Assembly (NCBI GenBank): GCA_035462375.1
Contig: DATHUJ010000247.1
Span: 1-12,133 of the forward strand
Length of the DNA: 12,133 nt
DNA from: DASTQL01 sp035462375
Lineage (GTDB): Bacteria > Actinomycetota > Actinomycetes > Jiangellales > Jiangellaceae
Reading direction: 5' to 3'
Positions within the stretch are counted from its first letter, which is position 1; each line of letters starts with the position of its first letter. Below, piece after piece: positions 6,316-12,133 of the stretch. Below the pieces are notes generated by a model. It ran no database searches and was not told where the DNA came from. It worked only from the letters and a program-made list of their open reading frames with translations. Made by a program: the position numbers and the translations under genes.

Positions 6316-6943
6316 TGGGCGGGGGCCGCCGGCCAGCACGCAGCTGGCGCCGCCCCTCGACGGCGTAGCTGGCCACCTGCGCCAGCGCACCCCCCAGCAG
6401 CGACCCGGCGATGACGTCTCCTGGGTAGTGCACACCGGTGTGAACACGTGAGTAGGCCACGAGGGCGGCCAGGGCACGCAGGGGGACCGCCGCTGCCGGC
6501 CACTGGTGGCCCACCCCCGTGGCGAAGGCGAAGGCGGCCGCCGAGTGACCCGACGGGAAGGAGCTGGAGAGCGGCATCCGGGCCTGCCGCGCAACGATCA
6601 CCCGGGCAGCCTCGCGGTCCGGACGCGTGCGCCGGACGCTGTACTTGCCGAGGATGTTCACCGTGGCCGTGGTAACGCCGAGCGAGGCCAACCCGGCCAC
6701 CGCGGCCCGCCGACCTCGCCGCCCGCCGATCAGCGTCAACAGGGCGGCCGACGCCAAGGACAGCTTCGAGTAGTCGGACGCTCGCGACAGCCGTCTCAGG
6801 GCGTCGTCCATGCCCGGGGTCGGCGTAGCCGCGACGGCCCGGTAGACGGCGAGGTCCAAGTCGTCGAGCTCCGCTCTCAGCTGATCCCAGCGCGCGGCCC
6901 GGCCGGGTGTGGTCTCGGCTACCGGCTCCACTCCTGGCGTCAT
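6305..6943 (-). CDS. PAP2-family phosphatase (phosphatidic-acid/undecaprenyl-PP phosphatase-like)
   Basis: This encodes 212 residues from ATG 6943-6941; a TTG eight codons upstream would overlap the divergent kinase gene. All three PAP2 motifs are present: K100 to R107-P108 (KYSVRRTRPDR), S128-FPSGH-133, and S165-R166...H172...D176 (SRVHTGVHYPGD). The two His and the Arg/Lys residues are the phosphatase centre. Several hydrophobic helices surround them (about 61-73, 80-98, 134-150, 152-164, 178-192), consistent with an integral membrane enzyme acting on lipid phosphates. The divergent neighbour is a lipid kinase, so the pair could set the balance between phosphorylated and dephosphorylated lipid; this is inference. 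The stop codon is embedded in a palindromic repeat. The substrate cannot be told from sequence. Confidence 0.9.
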   Translation of the reverse strand: MTPGVEPVAETTPGRAARWDQLRAELDDLDLAVYRAVAATPTPGMDDALRRLSRASDYSKLSLASAALLTLIGGRRGRRAAVAGLASLGVTTATVNILGKYSVRRTRPDREAARVIVARQARMPLSSSFPSGHSAAAFAFATGVGHQWPAAAVPLRALAALVAYSRVHTGVHYPGDVIAGSLLGGALAQVASYAVEGRRQLRAGRRPPPTPQ

Positions 6944-6948
6944 GCCGC

Positions 6949-6954
6949 TAGTTT
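6949..6954 (+). promoter_or_regulatory. Candidate -10 (TAGTTT) of lipid kinase gene
   Basis: TAGTTT is followed by 6 nt and the GTG at 6961. Only 17 bp separate the kinase start from the PAP2 start, so this hexamer fills most of the divergent gap. No clean TAnnnT faces the PAP2 side (best is CAAACT). Confidence 0.55.
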
Positions 6955-6960
6955 GCCTTC

Positions 6961-8271
6961 GTGCCAACCCGCCGTCTCGCGGCTCTGGCGACGTTGGCTC
7001 TGTTGGCGGCCACCGTCGTCGTGGTCGTGCTGGTCATGCTCAGGGGGGAGCTCCGGGGTTTCCTGCTGCTCGCCCTCGTGGGGCTCGCGGTCGTCACCGC
7101 CTGGGAAGGTGTCCGCCGCCGGGGGCCGACCCGCACGGCCCTGCTGCTCCTGGCACTGTCCTTTCTCGTGGCGTCGGTGGTCGTGGCGCTCGCCGGCCGG
7201 GTCTTCATCGACGGTCTCCTTGTCGTGGCCCTCGTCTCCGCCGCCATGGTCGCCCAGAAGCGGGCCTTCAGCCTGCACGTGGACCTGGGTCGCACCGAGC
7301 GGTCGGAGCACCCCGTCGTCCTTTGGAACGCGAAGTCTGGCGGTGGCAAGGCGGTCGCTGTCGGCCTGGCCGACGAGGCCCGCGCCCGCGGGATCGAGCC
7401 GATCGAGCTCAGGCCCGGAGACGACCTCGAGCAGCTCGCCCGGGACGCAGTCGCCAACGGTGCCGACGCGCTGGCCGCTGCGGGCGGTGACGGCACGCAG
7501 GCGATCGTGGCCTCGGTGGCTGCCGAGTACGGGCTGCCCTTCGCGTGCGTTCCCGCCGGGACGCGTAACCACTTCGCTCTGGACCTGGGAGTGGACCGCG
7601 ACGACGTGGTCGGCGCCCTGGACGCCTTCGTGACAGGTGGGGAGCGGCGGGTCGACCTCGCCGCGGTCAACGGCAGGACCTTCGTCAACAACGTCTCCCT
7701 CGGGCTCTACGCGGTGGCGGTGCAGCGGGAGGGCTATCGGGACGCGAAGCTGCGCACCATCCTCGACACCGTTCCCGACGTCCTCGGTCCTCGCCCCGTC
7801 ACAGGCGACCTCACCCTGAGGTGGACGGGGCCCGACGGCCGCCAGCACGACACGGCAGTCGTCGTGCTCGTCTCCAACAACGTCTACCGGCTCGGTCGCG
7901 TGGTCAGCCCGGGCACCCGGCCGCGGATCGACGAGGGCCTGCTGGGCATCGCCGTCCTCGGCCCGCCGCCTGGGGTGCGGCCCAGCGGGCGGCGCAGGCA
8001 GCCGTGGTGGTTGTGGTCGACCGACACCTTCGAGGTGGACTCCCCCGACCCAGTGCCGGCGGGCGTGGATGGCGAAGCCCTGGTCCTGGACCCGCCCTTG
8101 CGGTTCACGGTGCGGCACCGGGTGCTGCGCGTCAGGATCGCACCGCAGCACCCCGGAGCGTCACCCTCCGCCGCCCAGCCGGAGGGATTCCGCGACGGGG
8201 CACGGATGCTCCTGCAACTGGCCGCGGGGCGCGACCCCCAGTCCGTCCTCGCTCGGCGTCCGGTGGGGTGA
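6961..8271 (+). CDS. Membrane-anchored diacylglycerol/lipid kinase (DAGK catalytic domain)
   Basis: This encodes 436 residues from GTG 6961; the TGA is at 8269-8271. The start is supported by the TAGTTT hexamer 6 nt upstream. Residues about 5-98 hold three or four membrane helices (LATLALLAATVVVVVLVML; FLLLALVGLAVVTAW; LLLLALSFLVASVVVAL; LLVVALVSAAMVA). From about 118 the DAGK catalytic domain begins: NAKSGGGK (123-130), the nucleotide-binding GGDGT (175-179), and PAGTRNHFALDLG (198-210). A DGE motif (GVDGEAL, about 367-373) near the C-terminus is typical of the YegS/DgkB fold. The fused N-terminal membrane region is longer than in soluble DagK proteins. The likely reaction is ATP-dependent phosphorylation of diacylglycerol or a related lipid at the inner membrane face; the exact lipid is not determinable. 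Divergent from the PAP2 phosphatase. Confidence 0.92.
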   Translation: MPTRRLAALATLALLAATVVVVVLVMLRGELRGFLLLALVGLAVVTAWEGVRRRGPTRTALLLLALSFLVASVVVALAGRVFIDGLLVVALVSAAMVAQKRAFSLHVDLGRTERSEHPVVLWNAKSGGGKAVAVGLADEARARGIEPIELRPGDDLEQLARDAVANGADALAAAGGDGTQAIVASVAAEYGLPFACVPAGTRNHFALDLGVDRDDVVGALDAFVTGGERRVDLAAVNGRTFVNNVSLGLYAVAVQREGYRDAKLRTILDTVPDVLGPRPVTGDLTLRWTGPDGRQHDTAVVVLVSNNVYRLGRVVSPGTRPRIDEGLLGIAVLGPPPGVRPSGRRRQPWWLWSTDTFEVDSPDPVPAGVDGEALVLDPPLRFTVRHRVLRVRIAPQHPGASPSAAQPEGFRDGARMLLQLAAGRDPQSVLARRPVG

Positions 8272-8400
8272 CCGCCCGGTCGTTCCGTGCTGGCCCGCGG
8301 CTCGGTGGGGTCACCGGCGGGTCCATGCTCGGCTGCCGACCGGTGGCGTGACAGCCGGTCGTCCGCGTGACGCCAGGCGTCCACGTGCCGCGGCATCTGG
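8261..8400. repeat. Degenerate ~40-bp direct repeats
   Basis: A loosely conserved block, CGGTGGsGTsACmGsCsGGTC (s = G/C, m = A/C), recurs at 8261, 8303 and 8341, with a weaker relative near 8365 (GCGTGACGCCAGGCGTCCACG). Spacing is about 38-42 bp. The first copy includes the last codons of the kinase gene. The GTCCACGTGCCGC segment near 8379 also resembles part of the 84-bp tandem unit at 10328-10560. Confidence 0.4.
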
Positions 8401-8462
8401 GCGCGCGCCTCGGTGCATTCACCTGGCTCGGTATCCACTTACGCGGCGGCCGTGATCATTGG
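8391..8462. repeat. Diverged second copy of the 6219-6315 palindromic element
   Basis: Read forward, 8413-8462 aligns with the reverse complement of the left half of the 6219-6315 element at 42 of 50 positions by hand. GCCGTGATCATTGGGG is identical at its end, and the similarity continues less well back to about 8391 (GGGCGCG...). The matching opposite arm is not recognisable, so this copy is a half element or has decayed. Confidence 0.65.
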
Positions 8463-8508
8463 GGCCCGGGTGGTGGCAGCCGGCGCGCACCGGGTCGGTC
8501 GGAGGACG

Positions 8509-8514
8509 TACGGT
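8509..8514 (+). promoter_or_regulatory. Candidate -10 (TACGGT) of ABC exporter operon
   Basis: TACGGT is followed by 7 nt and the GTG at 8522. The same hexamer precedes the dehydrogenase gene at 10566. A GGAGG at 8501-8505 is too far from the GTG to serve as a ribosome-binding site. Confidence 0.55.
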
Positions 8515-8521
8515 CGCGGAC

Positions 8522-9490
8522 GTGACCCCCGACGTCGAGGTGCGTGACCTGGTCAAGCGCTACCCCAAGAGCGAGGTCAACGCGGTCGACGGCGTGAGCT
8601 TCCAGGTCGCGCCCGGCGAGGTCTTCGGCCTGCTGGGTCCCAACGGTGCGGGCAAGACCACGACCGTCGGAGCGCTCACGACGCGGGTGCGGCCCACCGG
8701 CGGGCAGGCACTCGTGGCCGGGGTGGACGTCGTCCGCGACCCCGTGTTCGCCCGGTCCCTGCTCGCCGTCGTGCCCCAGCGCAACAACCTCGACCGCTCG
8801 CTCACCATCCGCGACAACCTCGTCTTCCACGCCGCTTACCACGGGGTCTCCGCCTCCGTACGGGGGGAACGGGCCGACGCGCTGATCGACCGCTTCGGAC
8901 TCGGCGAGCGGGCCACCGAGAAGCCCGATCGCTTCTCCGGCGGACAGGAGCAGCGGGTGATGATCGCCCGGGCGCTCATGCACGAGCCGCGCGTGCTGTT
9001 CCTCGACGAACCGTCGACCGGCCTTGACCCCGCGGCGAGGTTGTTCGTGTGGGACCGGGTCCGCGAGCTCCGGGAGCACGGCGTGACCATCGTCCTCACG
9101 ACGCACGACATGGACGAGGCGGCGGCGCTCGCCGACCGGGTCGGGATCATGGACCGCGGCCACCTCCTCGCCCTGGACACCCCAGAGGCGCTCACCCGGT
9201 CGCTGCCCGGCACCAGGACCCTCGACGTCACGACGACGCGGCCGCCGAAAGGTGCCGACCCGGTGGTCGAAGCGCTTGGGCACCTTCCCCGGGTGGAACG
9301 GGTCGAGACCGTCGGCGACGGAGCCGGTCCGCTGCAGGCACGCCTCTTCGTCGACGGGGACGCGGCGGCACTCGTCGGCCCGGTGGCCGTCGTGGTCCGG
9401 GAGCACGGCGGCGAGCTCACCGACGTGGCGCTCGGCCGGCCGAGCCTCGAAGACGTCTTCATCCACCTGACGGGGAGAGCCCTGAGGTGA
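8522..9490 (+). CDS. ABC exporter ATP-binding protein (DrrA/CcmA-like)
   Basis: This encodes 322 residues from GTG 8522, chosen because no other start lies between the hexamer TACGGT and conserved sequence. The ATPase motifs are complete: Walker A GPNGAGKTTT (39-48), Q-loop region VVPQRNN, signature FSGGQ (138-142), Walker B RVLFLDEPSTGLDP (D162, E163), and H-loop LTTHDMDEA (H195). The C-terminal about 90 residues (from about 230) form the DUF4162-like extension found on drug/antibiotic exporters of the DrrA type, ending LEDVFIHLTGRALR. It energises the permease encoded by the next gene, whose GTG overlaps this stop (GTGA). Substrate is unknown; drug, lipid or polyketide-type cargo is typical of the family. 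The signature starts with Phe rather than the usual Leu, a common mild variant. Confidence 0.94.
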   Translation: MTPDVEVRDLVKRYPKSEVNAVDGVSFQVAPGEVFGLLGPNGAGKTTTVGALTTRVRPTGGQALVAGVDVVRDPVFARSLLAVVPQRNNLDRSLTIRDNLVFHAAYHGVSASVRGERADALIDRFGLGERATEKPDRFSGGQEQRVMIARALMHEPRVLFLDEPSTGLDPAARLFVWDRVRELREHGVTIVLTTHDMDEAAALADRVGIMDRGHLLALDTPEALTRSLPGTRTLDVTTTRPPKGADPVVEALGHLPRVERVETVGDGAGPLQARLFVDGDAAALVGPVAVVVREHGGELTDVALGRPSLEDVFIHLTGRALR

Positions 9491-10293
9491 CGACCACCAC
9501 AGGGTCGCAGGCGCCACCACGCCCGAGCGTCACCAAGGCCTTCGGTGCCGTGCTGTGGCGCGACGTCTACGTGACCGGACGCGAGGTGCCCACCTTCATC
9601 GCACAGGTCGTGCTGCAACCGTTCTTCCTGCTCTTCGTCTTCGGTCGGATCCTCACCCAGCTCGGCTATGCGGACGAGTCCTACGCCGACCTGCTCTTCC
9701 CCGGGATCCTGGCATTGACCGCGGTGCTCACCGGGGTCCAGGGCACGGCCTTCCCCCTCGTCATCGACTTCTCGTTCACCAAGGAGATCGAGGACCGGCT
9801 GCTCGCGCCGATGCCGGTGTCGCTGGTCGCGGTCGAGAAGATCCTCTTCGCCGCGACCCGGTCCCTCGTGGCTGCGCTGGTGATGTTCCCGATCGGGGTC
9901 CTGGTGCTCGGCTCCATCCCATGGCGGTCGGAGAACTTGCCCTGGGTCGCCGTCTTCCTACTGCTCGGCTGCGTGCTCGGTGCCTCGATGGGGATGACCC
10001 TCGGCACCGCGGTCCCGCCCAACCGGATCAACGTCGTCTTCGCCCTCGTCCTGACGCCGCTGCTCTTCACCGGCTCGAGCCAGTACCCGTGGCCCTCCCT
10101 GGACGAGCTGCCCTGGTTCCAGGTGGTGACGGCACTCAACCCCATGACGTACGTGTCCGAGGGCCTCCGCGGCGCCATGACGCCTGACATCCCGCACATC
10201 GGCCCGTGGGTGTGCCTCCTCGTCCTGACCGGCGCGGTCGGGCTCTTCGGGTGGCTGGGCATCCGCGGGTTCCGGCGCCGGGCCATCGACTGA
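9487..10293 (+). CDS. ABC-2 type exporter permease
   Basis: This encodes 268 residues from GTG 9487, overlapping the ATPase gene stop by GTGA. Six membrane spans are expected at about 35-55, 70-92, 119-143, 152-174, 180-197 and 238-258. The cytoplasmic loop FTKEIEDRLLAPMP (97-110) is the ABC-2 coupling element that contacts the ATPase. The region ALNPMTYVSEGLRGAM (216-231) is the characteristic ABC-2 permease motif seen in DrrB/NodJ-type exporters. It would form a homodimeric channel with two copies of the ATPase. Nothing nearby identifies the cargo. Complete, no truncation. Confidence 0.93.
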   Translation: MTTTTGSQAPPRPSVTKAFGAVLWRDVYVTGREVPTFIAQVVLQPFFLLFVFGRILTQLGYADESYADLLFPGILALTAVLTGVQGTAFPLVIDFSFTKEIEDRLLAPMPVSLVAVEKILFAATRSLVAALVMFPIGVLVLGSIPWRSENLPWVAVFLLLGCVLGASMGMTLGTAVPPNRINVVFALVLTPLLFTGSSQYPWPSLDELPWFQVVTALNPMTYVSEGLRGAMTPDIPHIGPWVCLLVLTGAVGLFGWLGIRGFRRRAID

Positions 10294-10327
10294 GCGCGGC
10301 ACCCACCCATCCGCATTCCGCCCTCGA

Positions 10328-10560
10328 GATCACCGTACGGTCCACGTGTCGCACCGCGGGACCTGCCGCCCACGCCGGTCACCGGCCGCTCGGAGCCCAC
10401 CGCGGAGGCAAGATCACCGTGCGGTCTACGTGCCGCTCCGCGGGACCTCCCGCCCACGCCGGTCACCGGCCGCTCGGGGCCCACCGCGGAGGCAAGATCA
10501 CCGTGCGGTCCACCTGCCGCCCCGCGGGACCTCCCGCCCACGCCGATCACCGGCCGCTCG
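10328..10560. repeat. 84-bp tandem repeat, 2.8 copies
   Basis: Units begin with GATCACCGTrCGGTC at 10328, 10412 and 10496, exactly 84 bp apart. Copies 1 and 2 differ at 6 of 84 positions by hand. Copy 3 is 65 bp, differs from copy 2 at about 4 positions, and stops at 10560, just before the TACGGT promoter hexamer at 10566. Each unit includes CCGCGGGACCT, CGCCGGTCACCGGCCGCTCG and CCACCGCGGAGG. It starts 35 bp after the permease stop, so it could serve as a terminator region, an operator array or a neutral satellite. Because 84 is a multiple of three, the dehydrogenase frame stays open through it. Confidence 0.9.
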
Positions 10561-10565
10561 CCCCG

Positions 10566-10571
10566 TACGGT
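10566..10571 (+). promoter_or_regulatory. Candidate -10 (TACGGT) of dehydrogenase operon
   Basis: TACGGT, 6 nt, then GTG at 10578. It lies 5 bp beyond the last tandem-repeat copy, so the repeat would occupy the -35 and upstream regulatory positions. Confidence 0.55.
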
Positions 10572-10577
10572 GGCGGC

Positions 10578-11474
10578 GTGACCACCACCGTCGGCATGGC
10601 CGGACTCGGGATCATGGGCTCCGGCATGGCCCGCAACCTGAAGCGCGCCGGCTTCGAGGTCGTCGTCTGGAACCGGACGAGAACCCGCGCCGACGCCCTC
10701 ACCGCCGAGGGGATGACCGTGGCGGACAACCTCGCGGACCTGGCCTGGCGGTCCGACGCGGTCCTGGTCTGCGTGAGCGACACCCCCGACGTCGAGCAGG
10801 TCGTGCTCGGCGACGAAGGGCTGGTCCACGGCCTGGGCGAGGACTCGCTGGTCGTCGACTGCTCGACGATCAGCCCGGCGGCGACCCGGCGCGTCGCCGC
10901 CGCCCTCGCCGACCGGGGAGTGGCCTTCGTCGATGCCCCCGTGAGCGGCGGGTCGGAGGGGGCCGCCAACGGGACCTTGTCGGTCATGGTCGGCGGCACC
11001 GACGAGGCCGTCGCCGCTGCCGACCCGTACCTGCAGGCCATCGGCTCCAGCGTCACCCACGTCGGTCCGGTCGGCGCCGGTCAGACCTGCAAGCTGGTCA
11101 ACCAAGTCCTCGTCGTCGTGACCATGCTCGGCGTCTCGGAGGCGTTGCTGCTGGCAGAGGCCGGCGGCCTCGACCCGGCCACCGCGATCCGCGCCGTCGA
11201 GCACGGCGCCGGCGCATCCTGGATGCTGAGCAACCGTGGACCACAGGTGGTCGCCCGCGACTGGCGCCCCGGCTTCACCGTCGACCTCCAGCAGAAGGAC
11301 CTGCGCCTCGTCCTCGAGGCCGCCGACGAGCTCGGCCTGCCGGTCGTGGCCACCTCGCTGGTGGCGCAGCTCTACCGCACCCTCCAGCACGACGGCCTCG
11401 GCGGCGAGGGTAACCACGCGCTGGTCAAGGCGCTCGAGCGGCTCTCCGGCTTCACCGTCGGCGGTCGCCGGTGA
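10578..11474 (+). CDS. Beta-hydroxyacid dehydrogenase (3-hydroxyisobutyrate/tartronate-semialdehyde reductase family)
   Basis: This encodes 298 residues from GTG 10578, matched to the TACGGT hexamer 6 nt upstream; in-frame upstream sequence is the tandem repeat and is not coding. The Rossmann motif GLGIMGSGMARNL (10-21 region) binds NAD(P). The substrate-binding segment DAPVSGGSEGA (119-129) and the catalytic Lys172 in GAGQTCKLVNQ, with Asn175, identify the HIBADH/GlxR/GarR family. Length is typical (about 290-300). It oxidises or reduces a beta-hydroxyacid/semialdehyde; which one is not decided by sequence alone. The downstream aldolase-family gene overlaps it by GTGA, so the two likely work on one catabolic route. 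Confidence 0.9.
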   Translation: MTTTVGMAGLGIMGSGMARNLKRAGFEVVVWNRTRTRADALTAEGMTVADNLADLAWRSDAVLVCVSDTPDVEQVVLGDEGLVHGLGEDSLVVDCSTISPAATRRVAAALADRGVAFVDAPVSGGSEGAANGTLSVMVGGTDEAVAAADPYLQAIGSSVTHVGPVGAGQTCKLVNQVLVVVTMLGVSEALLLAEAGGLDPATAIRAVEHGAGASWMLSNRGPQVVARDWRPGFTVDLQQKDLRLVLEAADELGLPVVATSLVAQLYRTLQHDGLGGEGNHALVKALERLSGFTVGGRR

Positions 11475-12133
11475 CGCTGTTCACCGGGGTGGGCGTCGCC
11501 CTCATCACCGCTTTCGACTCCCGGCTCCGCCTGGACGGTCCCGCCACGGCCGACCTCGCCGTTCGCCTCGTCGACTCCGGCGTGCGCGCCGTCGTCGTCG
11601 CCGGCAGCACCGGCGAGGCGGACGCCCTGGACGACGCCGAACGCGTCGCCCTCGTCTCCGCCGTCCGCGGCGCCGTTCCCGTCGGCGTGCCTGTGATCGC
11701 CGGCACGGGCGGGGCCTGGAGCGGCCACGCGGTCGCCCGCACCCGGGCGGCGCTGGACGCCGGAGCCGACGGCGTCCTGGTGCTCTCGCCCCGCCGCGTG
11801 GCCGACCCGACCCGGTACTACGAGGCGGTGGCAACCGCAGCCGGGGGGCGCACGGTCATCGCCTACCACTTCCCCGCCGTGTCGGCCCCGGGCATCCCCG
11901 TGGACCTGCTCCGCACCCTGCCGGTCGACGGCGTCAAGGACTCGACCGGTGACGTCGAACGGCTGCTCGAGACGCTCGCGACCTTCCCCGGCCGGACCTA
12001 CACCGGGTCCTCCGCGTTGCTGTCGGCCGCGGGACCGCTCGGCGCCGCTGGGGCGATCCTGGCCGCCGCGAACGTCGAGCCCGGGCTCGCGGCCCGGGCC
12101 TTCGCCGGCGACGTCGAGGCCCAGCGCGACCTG
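11471..12133 (+). CDS. DHDPS/N-acetylneuraminate lyase-family aldolase, 3'-truncated
   Basis: The GTG at 11471 overlaps the dehydrogenase stop (GTGA), and the frame is open to the window end (221 residues). The TIM-barrel lyase landmarks are present: AGSTGEA (44-50, matching GTTGE), Y132 (AYHFP) and the Schiff-base Lys156 in GVKDSTGD. The YHFPAVSAPGI segment lacks the Arg that genuine dihydrodipicolinate synthases keep for substrate carboxylate binding. The region after the conserved P107 reads RRVADP rather than the Tyr-rich DapA loop. I therefore infer a catabolic pyruvate-aldolase or dehydratase rather than lysine biosynthesis. Pairing with a beta-hydroxyacid dehydrogenase supports that. 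The C-terminus is outside the window. Confidence 0.87.
   Translation, partial: MTLFTGVGVALITAFDSRLRLDGPATADLAVRLVDSGVRAVVVAGSTGEADALDDAERVALVSAVRGAVPVGVPVIAGTGGAWSGHAVARTRAALDAGADGVLVLSPRRVADPTRYYEAVATAAGGRTVIAYHFPAVSAPGIPVDLLRTLPVDGVKDSTGDVERLLETLATFPGRTYTGSSALLSAAGPLGAAGAILAAANVEPGLAARAFAGDVEAQRDL

Noticed and set aside
8459..8521. Earlier ATG start for the ABC ATPase
   Set aside because: The extra 21 residues come from the repeat-containing spacer and would place the promoter hexamer inside the gene. GTG 8522 fits family length.
10328..10560. CRISPR array
   Set aside because: Units are contiguous 84-bp copies with no short conserved repeat separated by unique spacers, and no cas genes are nearby.
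10206..10577. Upstream extension of the dehydrogenase frame through the tandem repeats
   Set aside because: The frame is open only because the repeat period is a multiple of three. It overlaps the permease, and the Rossmann motif starts right after GTG 10578, as usual for the family.
9681..11417. Long antisense open frame (578 residues) under the permease and dehydrogenase genes
   Set aside because: It crosses the 84-bp tandem repeats and two well-supported genes and shows no domain. Antisense frames stay open because of GC bias.

Overview
This is a very GC-rich stretch (by eye; strong G/C bias at third codon positions, many GTG starts) with short intergenic gaps, starts coupled as ATGA or GTGA, and Actinomycetota-type gene families. 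These include a helicase-associated/WYL protein of the mycobacterial Rv0862c type, a PadR/DUF1700 pair, and a VapBC pair with a Phd-type antitoxin. I assign it to a high-GC actinobacterium; genus cannot be decided from the window. No tRNA, rRNA, CRISPR array, transposase or phage gene was seen.

Layout. (1) 1-983 (+): the C-terminal part of a CHAT (caspase-like) protease whose 5' end lies outside the window, then a perfect hairpin (1074-1095) and a 47-residue orphan ORF (1304-1447). (2) 1452-3017 (-): a compact three-gene operon, PadR regulator -> DUF1700/HAAS membrane protein -> ASCH-like protein with a winged-helix tail. (3) 3072-3730 (-): a vapBC toxin-antitoxin operon with a perfect palindromic operator touching the antitoxin start codon. 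(4) 3813-6206 (+): a 797-residue helicase-associated protein. (5) 6219-6315: a nested palindromic repeat between convergent genes. (6) 6305-6943 (-) and 6961-8274 (+): divergent PAP2 phosphatase and diacylglycerol/lipid kinase genes only 17 bp apart. (7) 8275-8521: a gene-free spacer with degenerate repeats and a second, diverged copy of the 6219-6315 element. (8) 8522-10293 (+): a two-gene ABC exporter. (9) 10328-10560: an 84-bp tandem repeat (2.8 copies). (10) 10578-12133 (+): a beta-hydroxyacid dehydrogenase overlapping a DHDPS/NAL-family aldolase gene cut by the window end.

What ties the window together is promoter architecture. Seven transcription units have a TAnnnT -10 hexamer 6-8 nt before the chosen start codon and no usable Shine-Dalgarno sequence, which points to leaderless mRNAs. 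This pattern helps fix starts (padR, vapB, the helicase-associated gene, lipid kinase, ABC ATPase, dehydrogenase) and supports the 47-residue ORF.

I do not see one single multi-gene novel system. The items most worth a second look are the CHAT-protease end with its small downstream ORF, the PadR/DUF1700/ASCH-wHTH operon, the leaderless vapBC operator, and the two intergenic repeat families.
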